A stretch of 64,000 nt of DNA from Brasenia schreberi (taxonomy: Eukaryota; Streptophyta; Magnoliopsida; Nymphaeales; Cabombaceae), in contig JAYKKT010000056.1 of the NCBI GenBank assembly GCA_036023115.1, positions 2,751,001 through 2,815,000 of the forward strand, written 5' to 3'. The translations under genes and the position numbers were made by a program. Shown piece after piece: positions 59,601 to 60,775 of this stretch; the stretch's first letter is position 1; every line of letters starts with the position of its first letter. The notes beneath the pieces are model-generated. The model ran no database searches. It had not been told where the DNA came from and saw only the letters and a list, made by a program, of their open reading frames with translations.

Positions 59601-60746
59601 TATAGTCAAAGTAACGCTGGAGTTCTTCCCTCTGCTGCTGCAGCATTAACTGATGCTCGAGGGGCCACTCAAACTCTCCCTTTCCCTTCTGTAGCTCAGT
59701 TTATCCCACCTTTGCCTCCTGGTAGACCAACATCCATACAAGGAAATCAGTTTAGTGGTTTACCTTTGCAGCAAGTGCAAAATCAATCAAGCCACTCTTT
59801 CGCAGTTCAGATACCTCAATCTATCCAGGCAGTGGCGCCGCCTTGTCCACCTCTACAACTGCCTCAGCTGCTACCGCCTCCACGGCCTATTCATTCTCAA
59901 CTTCCCAGGCCAATGATTCCAGTGTCGCAGCAACAATCAGAAGGAATAGCATTGCAGCAATCTCCATCTACTCTTCAAATCCCGATACAACCACTGCCAA
60001 TGCAGCAACCACTCCAAATTCCCCATGTCCACATTTATTCTCAAGCCCCTTATCAGGAGCTCCATTTACAAGCCCAGCAACAGGTTGAACATAATCAGGT
60101 ACAAGCAGATGGCGTACCACAGATTCAGCAAGAAACTGGAATGTCCTTGCAACAGTATTTTGCTTCTCCTGAAGCAATTCAGGTGCTCCGCTGATTTTTA
60201 TCATGGATTTGGTTTCTTTGAACCATTCATGTCTCTTTTGTGTCAATGCACTCATAAACTTCCACTTTTGATTGACTTTTTTGTCTACAACTTGGCAGTC
60301 ATTGTTGAGGGATCAAGACAAGCTCTGTCAACTTCTTGAAAAGCATCCAAAATTGATGCAGATGCTTCAGGTATTGTTGTCAACTTGTCATTACTCTCTC
60401 TGGCCTGATTTTCAATTTCTAACCATCCTTTTCTTTTTTAACTTAGTTGCAAACTGAACTGAAATGCTTCTTTAATCAGACCACCTATAAATTAAATACC
60501 AGAAAGTTGTATTTTAGTCACAACATACTGAAAGCATGAAATATAGAAGTTTTCATGTCAATACATCTCTCTTAATTGTTCTGTTCTGGCACATTTTTCA
60601 TGGTTATACAATTATCTTGATTCAGTTCTTAGTAATGCAACTTATGAAATGTGGCCTATTGTTGCCTATGACTGCAGCTCTTACTGTTGGAAGGGCTTGG
60701 GTCTCAGGAGATAGGCATCATATACTGTCAGTTGCACACAGATTAA
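176..60746 (+). CDS. VIR: Protein VIRILIZER homologue, C-terminal ~60% (5' end outside window)
   Basis: This is the only host gene seen. VIR is the large scaffold subunit of the nuclear m6A mRNA methyltransferase complex (with MTA, MTB, FIP37 and HAKAI in Arabidopsis). Twelve exons join with consistent phase into 1,290 codons: 176-243, 331-547, 723-938, 1023-1178, 16244-16297, 16387-16604, 16702-16771, 31774-32096, 56884-57064, 57799-57880, 57970-60182 and 60299-60370. A last exon, 60678-60746, is tentative. The recognition rests on the helical-repeat half ([44 protein letters not shown]) and on the low-complexity tail with [15 protein letters not shown] and [21 protein letters not shown] motifs, as recalled from plant VIR proteins. 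Plant VIR is about 2,100-2,200 residues, so the N-terminal part lies upstream. No stop or frameshift occurs in any exon, so the gene looks functional despite about 55 kb of transposon-rich intron. Confidence 0.86.
331..547 (+). CDS. VIR: VIR exon
   Basis: The acceptor is TTTGCTGCAG and the donor is GTAATG. It completes the split serine and encodes 72 further codons, including [16 protein letters not shown] and [14 protein letters not shown]. It ends in phase 0. The 87-bp intron before it is a normal short plant intron. Confidence 0.88.
723..938 (+). CDS. VIR: VIR exon
   Basis: The acceptor is TTTTCTAG and the donor is GTAAGT. The exon is exactly 72 codons, beginning [18 protein letters not shown] and containing [20 protein letters not shown]. 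The frame is clean and phase 0-0. The sequence matches the conserved armadillo-like middle of plant VIR. Confidence 0.9.
1023..1178 (+). CDS. VIR: VIR exon before the first giant intron
   Basis: The acceptor is TTTTGAAAG and the donor is GTGAGT. The 52 codons run from [20 protein letters not shown] to SLSDMDVFK, phase 0-0. The next coding sequence is 15,065 bp away, yet the protein reads through without a gap (DVFK then GQRLLSF). Confidence 0.9.
1179..2070 (+). other. VIR intron sequence, no gene; (AT)n tract at its end
   Basis: This is AT-rich intron sequence after the GTGAGT donor. Open frames are short and non-coding in character. A near-perfect AT dinucleotide tract of about 50 bases (2019-2070) closes the stretch. 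No transposon protein or LTR structure is visible up to it. Confidence 0.6.
2019..2070. repeat. (AT)n microsatellite
   Basis: About 26 uninterrupted AT dinucleotides. AT tracts are frequent landing sites for plant transposons, and the candidate solo LTR at 2071-2480 begins directly after it. Length is likely polymorphic. Confidence 0.95.
2071..2480. repeat. Candidate small solo LTR or other non-coding insert
   Basis: It begins TGTTGTGG directly after the AT tract and ends CTTAACA, giving TG...CA termini with short inverted ends. It contains no coding frame. No convincing 5-bp target duplication is visible, partly because the left flank is simple sequence. It could be ordinary intron sequence. 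Confidence 0.3.
2523..2921 (-). repeat. Left (3') LTR of copia A
   Basis: It runs from TGTAAATATTTG to ATTTAACA on the plus strand, 399 bp. It aligns with the right LTR through the TTGTTGATAATCGAAGG block, the CAAAGC-CAAGATATCAAACCATCCAA block and the GCACGGGCCCTAATGGCCC block. The promoter-like TATTTATA block lies near 2698-2706 (minus-strand transcription). Confidence 0.85.
2922..3980 (-). pseudogene. Copia A pol remnant: integrase C-terminus fused to RNase H
   Basis: On the minus strand, an integrase frame (3426-3977) with [11 protein letters not shown] and a TPKQNGL motif shifts into a 207-residue frame (2890-3513). That frame joins the post-integrase linker directly to the RNase H tail ([25 protein letters not shown]). 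In sister element D these two segments are separated by the whole reverse transcriptase. The join near 3170 keeps the frame. Its product would be a non-functional fusion. Confidence 0.8.
4020..5640 (-). pseudogene. Copia A gag, protease and pre-integrase remnants
   Basis: On the minus strand, the pre-integrase zinc region ([26 protein letters not shown]) reads at 4056-4361. A translated protease-like block around 4570-4620 and a CCHC knuckle region near 4740-4780 follow. Gag-like sequence with many stops extends to about 5560. Numerous frameshifts exclude function. Confidence 0.7.
5678..6029 (-). repeat. Right (5') LTR of copia A
   Basis: It begins TGTAAATATTTG right after the minus-strand primer-binding site (GATACCA) and ends ATTTAATA, where the left copy has AACA. 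At 352 bp it is shorter than its partner because of internal deletions. Divergence between the copies points to an old insertion. Confidence 0.8.
6148..6538 (-). repeat. Left (3') LTR of copia B
   Basis: 391 bp, TGTAAACA to TTTTAACA. It contains TAGCCGTTGGG (6413-6423) and CCCAACGGCTA (6440-6450), both exact MSA-type motifs in opposite orientations, and a TTATTTATAG TATA-like block near 6333-6342. Confidence 0.88.
6967..7190. repeat. Degenerate tandem repeat inside copia B
   Basis: About five imperfect units share a CAAGCTTTTTAAGGTTAAGC core and an AACCCGAGTTTTAA extension. The extension recurs in units one and four, giving a higher-order pattern. No coding frame crosses it. Such arrays are common in large non-autonomous LTR elements. 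Confidence 0.75.
7360..7640 (+). pseudogene. LINE reverse-transcriptase fragment captured inside copia B
   Basis: The + strand encodes [12 protein letters not shown], then [20 protein letters not shown] and [21 protein letters not shown]. This is the fingers/palm start of the RTE reverse transcriptase seen intact at 22,256-22,530. Both edges stop abruptly, with neither a LINE 3' tail nor an obvious target duplication. Confidence 0.8.
7641..9416. other. Non-coding interior of copia B
   Basis: AT-rich sequence with only short open frames, such as 71 codons at 8418-8633 with no recognised motif. It ends at the minus-strand primer-binding site. I see no gag, protease, integrase or reverse transcriptase similarity. 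Confidence 0.7.
9417..9711 (-). repeat. Right (5') LTR of copia B
   Basis: 295 bp. It aligns with the left LTR but lacks about 96 bp of the U3 half, exactly the segment that holds the MSA-type motifs in the other copy. It ends TTTTAACA and is followed by the CCTTC target duplication. Confidence 0.87.
10024..10418 (+). repeat. 5' LTR of copia C
   Basis: It starts TGTAATAGGG (or five bases earlier) and ends ATTCACA before the primer-binding site. A 10-base inverted repeat, GCACGGGCCC and GGGCCCGTGC around TTA, opens it. An MSA-type motif lies at 10119-10129. CTATAAATAAGACAC near 10228 is the likely TATA box. Confidence 0.88.
10419..10430 (+). promoter_or_regulatory. Primer-binding site of copia C (initiator tRNA-Met)
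   Basis: TGGTATCAGAGC abuts the LTR end. It is the usual complement of the 3' end of plant initiator tRNA-Met and primes minus-strand DNA synthesis. Confidence 0.93.
10560..11472 (+). pseudogene. Copia C gag
   Basis: A broken gag reading frame includes [32 protein letters not shown] and [19 protein letters not shown]. The nucleocapsid knuckle begins CHYCKENG, but the following His and third Cys are lost through a small deletion (copia D has [14 protein letters not shown]). Frame changes occur near 10,950 and 11,150. Confidence 0.82.
11473..12910 (+). pseudogene. Copia C protease and integrase
   Basis: The protease motif [12 protein letters not shown] follows a TAG at 11470. The pre-integrase zinc region reads [10 protein letters not shown] and [14 protein letters not shown]. 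The integrase core shows [15 protein letters not shown] and a TPQQNGL tract, but several stops occur between 12,050 and 12,330. The conserved C-terminal [15 protein letters not shown] region is partly retained at 12,500-12,660. Confidence 0.82.
12930..13962 (+). pseudogene. Copia C reverse transcriptase
   Basis: A 278-codon open segment (13126-13962) holds the copia reverse transcriptase blocks: [42 protein letters not shown] and the catalytic YVDDMIITG. The start of the domain lost a base near 13,090 and the end meets a stop at 13,960, so it is not functional in place. Confidence 0.87.
13963..14530 (+). pseudogene. Copia C RNase H
   Basis: It contains the [13 protein letters not shown] opening with a deletion, [36 protein letters not shown] and [10 protein letters not shown]. 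Frame changes near 14,110 and a stop at 14,489 break it. It precedes the polypurine tract AAGTTTGAGTGGGGG (14532-14546). Confidence 0.85.
14547..14910 (+). repeat. 3' LTR of copia C
   Basis: It starts TGTTAGGGTGCACGGG after the polypurine tract and ends ATTCACA. It retains the GGGCCC-centred inverted repeat, an MSA-type motif (14630-14640) and CTATAAATAAGACAC. Substitutions and a few short indels separate it from the 5' LTR. Confidence 0.88.
14911..16243 (+). other. Right part of the first giant VIR intron, no gene
   Basis: T-rich intron sequence with only short frames. It leads to the branch/acceptor region ending GACAG at 16243. I see no LTR, transposase or LINE similarity. Confidence 0.6.
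16244..16297 (+). CDS. VIR: VIR exon (18 codons)
   Basis: The acceptor is TGGACAG and the donor is GTACTT. It encodes [18 protein letters not shown], phase 0-0. This joins DVFK upstream and [10 protein letters not shown] downstream to rebuild the conserved LxxLVEHPxxKxLLLKEG stretch of VIR, which validates a very small exon beyond a 15-kb intron. Confidence 0.87.
16387..16604 (+). CDS. VIR: VIR exon
   Basis: The acceptor is TGCCAG and the donor is GTGAGT after AA of a split lysine. It encodes [34 protein letters not shown] and [13 protein letters not shown]. The clean frame continues the helical-repeat region. Confidence 0.9.
16702..16771 (+). CDS. VIR: VIR exon ending at a GC donor
   Basis: The acceptor is GCATGCAG. 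It encodes [19 protein letters not shown] and KFCQ, ending TTTTGTCAG in phase 0. The next two bases are GC (GCATGT), not GT. The next exon (31774) continues in frame as [11 protein letters not shown]. With CAG before the junction, this looks like a GC-AG intron. Confidence 0.82.
16772..17101 (+). other. Start of the second giant VIR intron, no gene
   Basis: Intron sequence between the GC donor and the left LTR of copia I. It has no coding features beyond short chance frames. Confidence 0.6.
17102..17497 (+). repeat. 5' LTR of copia I
   Basis: It starts TGTTAAACTGTAATAGGG. It carries three MSA-type motifs (17211-17221, 17230-17240, 17246-17256) and a CTATAAATAGAG TATA box near 17320. It aligns with 30759-31089 through TTGTAAATGCT-type and CTTGCTCTATAAATAG blocks. 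The U3 of this copy is the longer one. Confidence 0.82.
17501..19253 (+). pseudogene. Copia I gag, protease and integrase remnants
   Basis: It begins inside gag (EFQEFF, then [20 protein letters not shown]), directly after the LTR. The CCHC knuckle [14 protein letters not shown] is intact at about 17,810. The protease reads [11 protein letters not shown] with Ser to Phe in the flank. Integrase remnants include [14 protein letters not shown] and KKHRHIIET. Stops are frequent. The sequence ends in the post-integrase linker, where the LINE starts. Confidence 0.8.
20452..21401 (+). pseudogene. LINE endonuclease region
   Basis: The frame 20452-21054 contains [22 protein letters not shown] and [11 protein letters not shown] (endonuclease/exonuclease/phosphatase fold). 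It ends at a TAG produced by one missing base after YAP. The neighbouring frame (21033-21401) continues with [21 protein letters not shown] and [11 protein letters not shown] second one-base loss near 21,388 ends it. The fold's catalytic Asn, Glu and Asp motifs are otherwise present. Confidence 0.85.
21402..23188 (+). pseudogene. LINE reverse transcriptase, cut off by a tandem duplication
   Basis: An open segment of 581 codons (from 21443) covers the linker ([16 protein letters not shown]), fingers ([15 protein letters not shown]), [30 protein letters not shown] and [13 protein letters not shown]. The palm active site is [13 protein letters not shown], with both catalytic aspartates. The frame ends at 23188 because a 250-bp segment is duplicated out of frame. 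Confidence 0.9.
22934..23433 (+). repeat. 250-bp tandem duplication inside the LINE
   Basis: The segment starting TGTAAGTTTGATCATTTGG is repeated at 23184 with period 250. I see one difference between copies (GAGCTGC versus GAGCAGC near 23,165 and 23,415). The length is not a multiple of three, so the reading frame changes at the junction. The older and minus-strand LINE copies do not show the duplication where they cover the region. Confidence 0.92.
23434..23860 (+). pseudogene. LINE C-terminal domain and 3' end
   Basis: In the second frame this encodes [73 protein letters not shown] and [14 protein letters not shown], ending in the (TTG)n tail. The 3' untranslated region is almost absent, as is usual for RTE elements. 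Confidence 0.88.
24193..25650 (-). pseudogene. Copia J integrase and start of reverse transcriptase
   Basis: Minus strand: pre-integrase [16 protein letters not shown] (25278-25649) with [18 protein letters not shown], then integrase [14 protein letters not shown] (24903-25268) with the catalytic Glu replaced by Lys in the usual GLAERKHR motif. A linker (24592-24864) and reverse transcriptase [20 protein letters not shown] and [20 protein letters not shown] (24177-24443) follow. Stops separate each segment. Confidence 0.82.
25651..26816 (-). pseudogene. Copia J protease and gag remnants
   Basis: The order of the element places protease and gag here. Translation on the minus strand is broken throughout, and only short gag-like stretches can be recognised. 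Nothing else is visible in the stretch. Confidence 0.55.
26817..27108 (-). repeat. Partial LTR of copia J
   Basis: It follows the degenerate primer-binding site. It contains the LTR-typical CCCCAATGACTAGCTGG and TTAGCCATTGGGGG blocks, which correspond to MSA motifs of related LTRs with AATGG replacing AACGG. The left partner is missing, so its limits are approximate. Confidence 0.6.
27109..27355 (+). pseudogene. Copia I RNase H, left part
   Basis: Plus-strand remnants read [17 protein letters not shown] and [13 protein letters not shown], then CDNKS-like sequence up to the hAT end. The SSTEAEYR motif is partly deleted. It continues across the hAT element at 30549. Confidence 0.75.
27356..30548 (+). 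mobile_element. hAT transposon, 3.2 kb, inactivated
   Basis: It has termini CAGTGTTATC (27356) and GAACAACACTG (ending 30548), with many CGATAC/GTATCG subterminal repeats at both ends. The flanks TCTCCAAC and CCTTCCAA are consistent with a decayed 8-bp duplication of the copia sequence CCTCCAAC. It interrupts the RNase H of copia I between TASNN-type codons. It is the same family as the element at 62534. Confidence 0.85.
27890..30300 (+). pseudogene. hAT transposase remnant
   Basis: It starts as [11 protein letters not shown], matching MAGRGGRDSHS of the second copy, but the BED-finger part is broken by stops. Recognisable later parts are a Ser/Arg-rich linker, the DUF659 region ([19 protein letters not shown] and [19 protein letters not shown], 28537-28944), [12 protein letters not shown], and the C-terminal dimerisation region ([15 protein letters not shown], 29758-29952). 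Multiple frameshifts and stops. Confidence 0.82.
30549..30745 (+). pseudogene. Copia I RNase H, right part
   Basis: It continues from the hAT edge with [32 protein letters not shown] and [21 protein letters not shown]. It ends with TAA and the degenerate polypurine tract AAGTTTGAGAGGGG before the 3' LTR. Confidence 0.8.
30759..31089 (+). repeat. 3' LTR of copia I
   Basis: It starts with a decayed CGCTAAACTCTAATAGG (TGTTAAACTGTAATAGG in the 5' copy) and ends AATATTTACA. It keeps CTATAAATAGAG and the GGGCC inverted repeat, but lacks the U3 segment with the three MSA-type motifs. Confidence 0.78.
31090..31773 (+). other. Right end of the second giant VIR intron, no gene
   Basis: AT-rich intron sequence without transposon similarity, ending in a normal acceptor (CTACTTCAG). 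Confidence 0.6.
31774..32096 (+). CDS. VIR: VIR exon between two giant introns
   Basis: The acceptor is ACTTCAG and the donor is GTAATT after AG of a split serine. The 107 complete codons include [35 protein letters not shown] and [20 protein letters not shown]. The frame is open throughout. The Leu-rich helices fit the VIR repeat region. Confidence 0.9.
32136..32398 (+). repeat. 132-bp tandem duplication in the third giant intron
   Basis: The unit starting TATTGCTATGATGTGG recurs at a period of 132 bp with a handful of differences. It lies 40 bp after an exon. It has no coding role. Confidence 0.92.
32399..32821 (+). other. VIR intron sequence, no gene
   Basis: Intron sequence without recognisable features, ending where the minus-strand LINE fragment starts. 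Confidence 0.6.
32822..33019 (-). mobile_element. 3' end fragment of an RTE LINE
   Basis: The reverse complement encodes [35 protein letters not shown] and YGKRFSC-like sequence, ending TTTAGTTGTTG. It is the last ~200 bp of the LINE type seen at 20,380-23,860. Copia E abuts or interrupts it at 33020. Confidence 0.85.
33020..33190 (-). repeat. Left LTR of copia E, first piece
   Basis: It begins TGCAATTCGTTGAATCGCC and contains the ACATACATTATTGAT and GTGCGGTATTTATAG blocks shared with the LTR of copia A. It is cut by copia F after GGAGT (33186-33190), the left target duplication. Confidence 0.8.
33191..33500 (+). repeat. 5' LTR of copia F
   Basis: TGTTAAGGAAAGTCATGCAG to TTTATTTGCA, 310 bp. 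It has no MSA-type motif and no GGGCCC inverted repeat. The last 85 bp, with CATTCAATAAGATT, are absent from the 3' LTR. Confidence 0.88.
33504..33515 (+). promoter_or_regulatory. Primer-binding site of copia F (initiator tRNA-Met)
   Basis: TGGTATCAGAGC, three bases after the LTR end. Confidence 0.92.
34150..35037 (+). pseudogene. Copia F gag
   Basis: An open frame of 295 codons from [12 protein letters not shown]. It holds the gag core [31 protein letters not shown] and [17 protein letters not shown], then an RG-rich stretch ([13 protein letters not shown]). The zinc knuckle reads [14 protein letters not shown], so the first Cys of CCHC is Tyr (copia G/H has [14 protein letters not shown]). 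It stops at 35035, where related elements run on toward protease. Confidence 0.85.
35170..36606 (+). pseudogene. Copia F protease and integrase
   Basis: Protease: [13 protein letters not shown], where the usual DSGATDHM carries Ala to Asp. Pre-integrase: [15 protein letters not shown], with the expected CxxC changed to CKVSQLG. Integrase: [19 protein letters not shown], then a TAA at 35968, [10 protein letters not shown] and [15 protein letters not shown], in which the catalytic Glu is Lys or Gln. The C-terminal region [17 protein letters not shown] continues to a stop at 36604. Confidence 0.85.
36640..37838 (+). pseudogene. Copia F reverse transcriptase and start of RNase H
   Basis: It contains [67 protein letters not shown] and the active-site [13 protein letters not shown]. 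Frame changes occur near 36,920 and 37,470, with stops at 37,154 and 37,577. The RNase H beginning, [19 protein letters not shown] and YRILRY, ends exactly at the solo LTR insertion. Confidence 0.87.
38413..38636. repeat. ~112-bp tandem repeat in the solo LTR
   Basis: Two copies of a unit starting AAGAGCG-AAGGCTCAATG, containing GTGAGTGAGTGCTTTGAGTG and AACTCACAC, with a partial third near 38,680. Identity between copies is high by eye. Confidence 0.85.
39075..39600. repeat. Hairpin-bearing repeat array in the solo LTR
   Basis: At least six units carry CTCGGCCA and TGGCCGAG in inverted orientation around a short loop (near 39081, 39152, 39233, 39313, 39392 and 39480). Three central units share the longer GATCAACTTGGGTTTAGTTT block at about 80-bp spacing. 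Confidence 0.88.
39845..39885. repeat. (CT)n tract in the solo LTR
   Basis: About ten CT dinucleotides after CTTTTCTT. Confidence 0.8.
40593..41126 (+). pseudogene. Copia F RNase H, right part
   Basis: After the solo [23 protein letters not shown] and [15 protein letters not shown], then [21 protein letters not shown], a TAG at 40830, then [20 protein letters not shown] and [12 protein letters not shown] to a normal TGA. The catalytic D-E-D positions look retained. A polypurine tract (TTGAGGGGGAG) follows. Confidence 0.87.
41134..41359 (+). repeat. 3' LTR of copia F, truncated
   Basis: It matches the 5' LTR from TGTTAAGGAAGGTC to CTTCTTGTATT, then stops about 85 bp early, directly at the GGAGT target-duplication copy. 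Few substitutions separate the shared parts. Confidence 0.87.
41365..41513 (-). repeat. Left LTR of copia E, second piece
   Basis: It resumes TACATAGCAATAAGAGG after copia F and ends ATTTAATA. It has an MSA-type motif (41414-41424) and a GGGCCC-centred inverted repeat (CATGGGCCCTAATGGCCCGTG). The minus-strand polypurine tract follows. Confidence 0.82.
41551..41924 (+). repeat. 5' LTR of copia D
   Basis: TGTTAAGTGTAATAGGTACG to ATTATTAACA. MSA-type motifs lie at 41638-41648 and 41677-41687. CTATAAATAAGACACC near 41776 is the probable TATA box. It lacks about 60 bp present in the 3' LTR (after AAGACACCACTT), so the copies are not identical. Confidence 0.9.
41925..41936 (+). promoter_or_regulatory. 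Primer-binding site of copia D (initiator tRNA-Met)
   Basis: TGGTATCAGAGC directly after the LTR. Confidence 0.94.
42042..42918 (+). pseudogene. Copia D gag
   Basis: It opens [20 protein letters not shown] and contains [20 protein letters not shown] and [20 protein letters not shown]. An intact CCHC knuckle, [14 protein letters not shown], sits near 42,830. A TAA at 42528 replaces the Glu codon seen in copia C (LDEFQEF), and a TGA at 42915 lies just before protease. The frame is otherwise open, in register with protease. Confidence 0.9.
42919..44067 (+). pseudogene. Copia D protease and integrase
   Basis: Protease [12 protein letters not shown] has the catalytic DSG changed to DFG. A frameshift near 43,245 precedes the pre-integrase [10 protein letters not shown] and [16 protein letters not shown]. 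The integrase core keeps [32 protein letters not shown] and [13 protein letters not shown], that is all three acidic residues. A single G-to-T change makes TGA at 44065 in the conserved FGCRCF motif. The next frame continues in register. Confidence 0.9.
44068..46095 (+). pseudogene. Copia D integrase tail, reverse transcriptase and RNase H (open 671-codon frame)
   Basis: Uninterrupted from [20 protein letters not shown] through [37 protein letters not shown] and [18 protein letters not shown]. The active site reads [12 protein letters not shown], where most copias have YVDD. RNase H shows [40 protein letters not shown] and [14 protein letters not shown]. The stop is at 46093-46095 and a polypurine tract follows immediately. 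The frame looks intact, but translation would need to pass upstream stops. Confidence 0.92.
46113..46549 (+). repeat. 3' LTR of copia D
   Basis: TATTAAGTGTAATAGG (first G changed to A) to ATTATTTACA, 437 bp. MSA-type motifs lie at 46200-46210 and 46239-46249. A short CAGCAGCCAGCGGACTGCA repeat and the full CTTCATGAATAAGATTTATGC block are present only in this copy. Confidence 0.9.
46555..47180 (-). pseudogene. Copia E RNase H and reverse transcriptase end
   Basis: On the minus strand: [52 protein letters not shown], then a jump over the SSTEAEYR block to [18 protein letters not shown] and [16 protein letters not shown]. Stops and the internal loss make it inactive. Similarity fades beyond 47180. 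Confidence 0.82.
47181..48348 (+). other. Intron sequence of unclear origin, no gene
   Basis: Mixed sequence with short frames only. It contains a (CT)n tract (47615-47641) and two diverged ~100-bp copies of a segment with GATAACTTGATAC and CAAACAAAAGAAA (about 48098-48191 and 48247-48346). Part of it may be the missing right end of copia E, but I cannot show that. Confidence 0.5.
47615..47641. repeat. (CT)n microsatellite
   Basis: About 13 uninterrupted CT dinucleotides after GGTTAGTT. Confidence 0.95.
48349..48667 (-). repeat. Left LTR of copia G
   Basis: 319 bp, TGTTGGTT...GTCCAACA with 6-bp inverted ends, followed by CTCCCCCTCAAAATTTGG (polypurine tract on the minus strand). It contains short AATAAATCTATACAATAAAG-type repeats. 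Confidence 0.75.
48668..51990 (-). pseudogene. Copia G RNase H, reverse transcriptase and integrase remnants
   Basis: On the minus strand, RNase H remnants read [10 protein letters not shown] and DDLRIKF near 48,950-49,090. The reverse transcriptase active-site block [11 protein letters not shown] lies near 49,740, preceded (at higher coordinates) by LYGLKQ-like sequence. A pre-integrase block with CKTCKGKQS lies near 51,790. Many frameshifts. This part is richer in CG dinucleotides than neighbouring elements. Confidence 0.6.
51991..53400 (-). pseudogene. Copia H gag and protease
   Basis: The minus-strand gag frame (52742-53155) has [20 protein letters not shown] and [18 protein letters not shown]. 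The next frame (52019-52696) has an RG-rich run, an intact CCHC knuckle [14 protein letters not shown] and protease [13 protein letters not shown]. It then runs into the pre-integrase start (KTGRIFGQG). It is closest to gag of copia F, but one stop at 52740 splits it. Confidence 0.82.
53929..54296 (-). repeat. Right (5') LTR of copia H
   Basis: It begins TGATCAATTGAAGCAC right after the minus-strand primer-binding site and ends TTCACAACA. A 23-bp near-perfect inverted repeat lies at 54144-54190. There is no partner LTR in the window. Confidence 0.7.
54144..54190. repeat. Inverted repeat, 23-bp arms
   Basis: Arms 54144-54166 and 54168-54190 are complementary with one mismatch around a single base. 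The core is CCCAATGGATCAGA. It could form a hairpin in LTR RNA. Confidence 0.9.
54462..54596. mobile_element. Candidate hAT-type MITE
   Basis: A short block full of CGCTATAGCG/GTTATAGCG palindromes ends in TTATTGATAACATAG, which resembles the ends of plant hAT MITEs. The other end is less clear and no 8-bp duplication is evident. It abuts LINE sequence on its right. Confidence 0.35.
54597..55345 (-). mobile_element. Diverged RTE LINE fragment
   Basis: On the minus strand it retains CTAGTACAACAGAGAACCAA (start of the FGFMPGRS region) at about 55,290-55,330, the SHEG..D-type and MYDG-type blocks near 55,120-55,180, and RRMLRWI(C)[12 protein letters not shown] sequence near 54,620. It is far more diverged than the other LINE copies and has no open frame. 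Confidence 0.72.
55346..55979 (+). other. VIR intron sequence, no gene
   Basis: AT-rich intron sequence with one short tandem duplication of AATAGGTAGACGTGTTATGG at about 55,875-55,922. No transposon protein is seen. Confidence 0.6.
55980..56310. repeat. Probable solo LTR (copia type)
   Basis: 331 bp running TGTTGAAGAATATG to TTTTCCAATA, with flanks GCCAT and GGCAT (4/5). It contains a TTTATATGAGAG TATA-like block, AAGAAAGAGAGAG and TTTTCAATCTC, typical of copia LTR U3/R/U5. There is no adjacent primer-binding site or polypurine tract. Confidence 0.5.
56311..56883 (+). other. Right end of the third giant VIR intron, no gene
   Basis: Intron sequence ending in the acceptor GGATTTTCCAG. No feature. 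Confidence 0.6.
56884..57064 (+). CDS. VIR: VIR exon after the third giant intron
   Basis: The acceptor is TTTTCCAG and the donor is GTAATA. It completes the serine split 24.8 kb upstream and encodes [20 protein letters not shown] and [18 protein letters not shown], ending YLDQ in phase 0. The KYLFG motif is recalled from plant VIR. Confidence 0.88.
57065..57798 (+). other. VIR intron, no other feature
   Basis: A 734-bp intron with normal GT-AG ends and no transposon similarity. Confidence 0.7.
57799..57880 (+). CDS. VIR: VIR exon
   Basis: The acceptor is CCAACAG and the donor is GTACAG. It encodes [20 protein letters not shown] and VVDLSRK, plus one base of a glycine completed by the next exon. 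Confidence 0.87.
57970..60182 (+). CDS. VIR: VIR large low-complexity C-terminal exon (737 complete codons)
   Basis: The acceptor is GATGCAG and the donor is GTGCTC after EAIQ. It encodes the disordered tail of [23 protein letters not shown], an acidic patch ([20 protein letters not shown]), several Pro-rich runs ([24 protein letters not shown]) and a Gln-rich end ([13 protein letters not shown]). The motif [15 protein letters not shown] (58278-58322) recurs as [17 protein letters not shown] (58392-58442). The frame is open without interruption. The tail is likely a nuclear interaction surface. Confidence 0.92.
60299..60370 (+). CDS. VIR: VIR penultimate exon (24 codons)
   Basis: The acceptor is CTTGGCAG and the donor is GTATTG. 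It encodes [18 protein letters not shown] and LMQMLQ, phase 0-0. This is the conserved C-terminal amphipathic motif of plant VIR and follows EAIQ directly. Confidence 0.9.
60678..60746 (+). CDS. VIR: Possible terminal VIR exon
   Basis: The acceptor TGACTGCAG is followed by [13 protein letters not shown] and a TAA at 60744. LEGLG could correspond to the ERLG-type end of other plant VIR proteins, but the match is short. Because a LINE begins about 30 bp later, the true last exon could also have been altered or displaced. Confidence 0.42.
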   Translation, partial: LLLLEGLGSQEIGIIYCQLHTD

Positions 60747-60775
60747 ACTTTTCTTTGACATTTTAATTTCCCTTT

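Noticed and set aside
59843..60088. Ser/Thr/Ala-rich alternative frame over the VIR tail
   Set aside because: It is an out-of-frame shadow of the Gln/Pro-rich coding exon, which has correct splice phase and family motifs.
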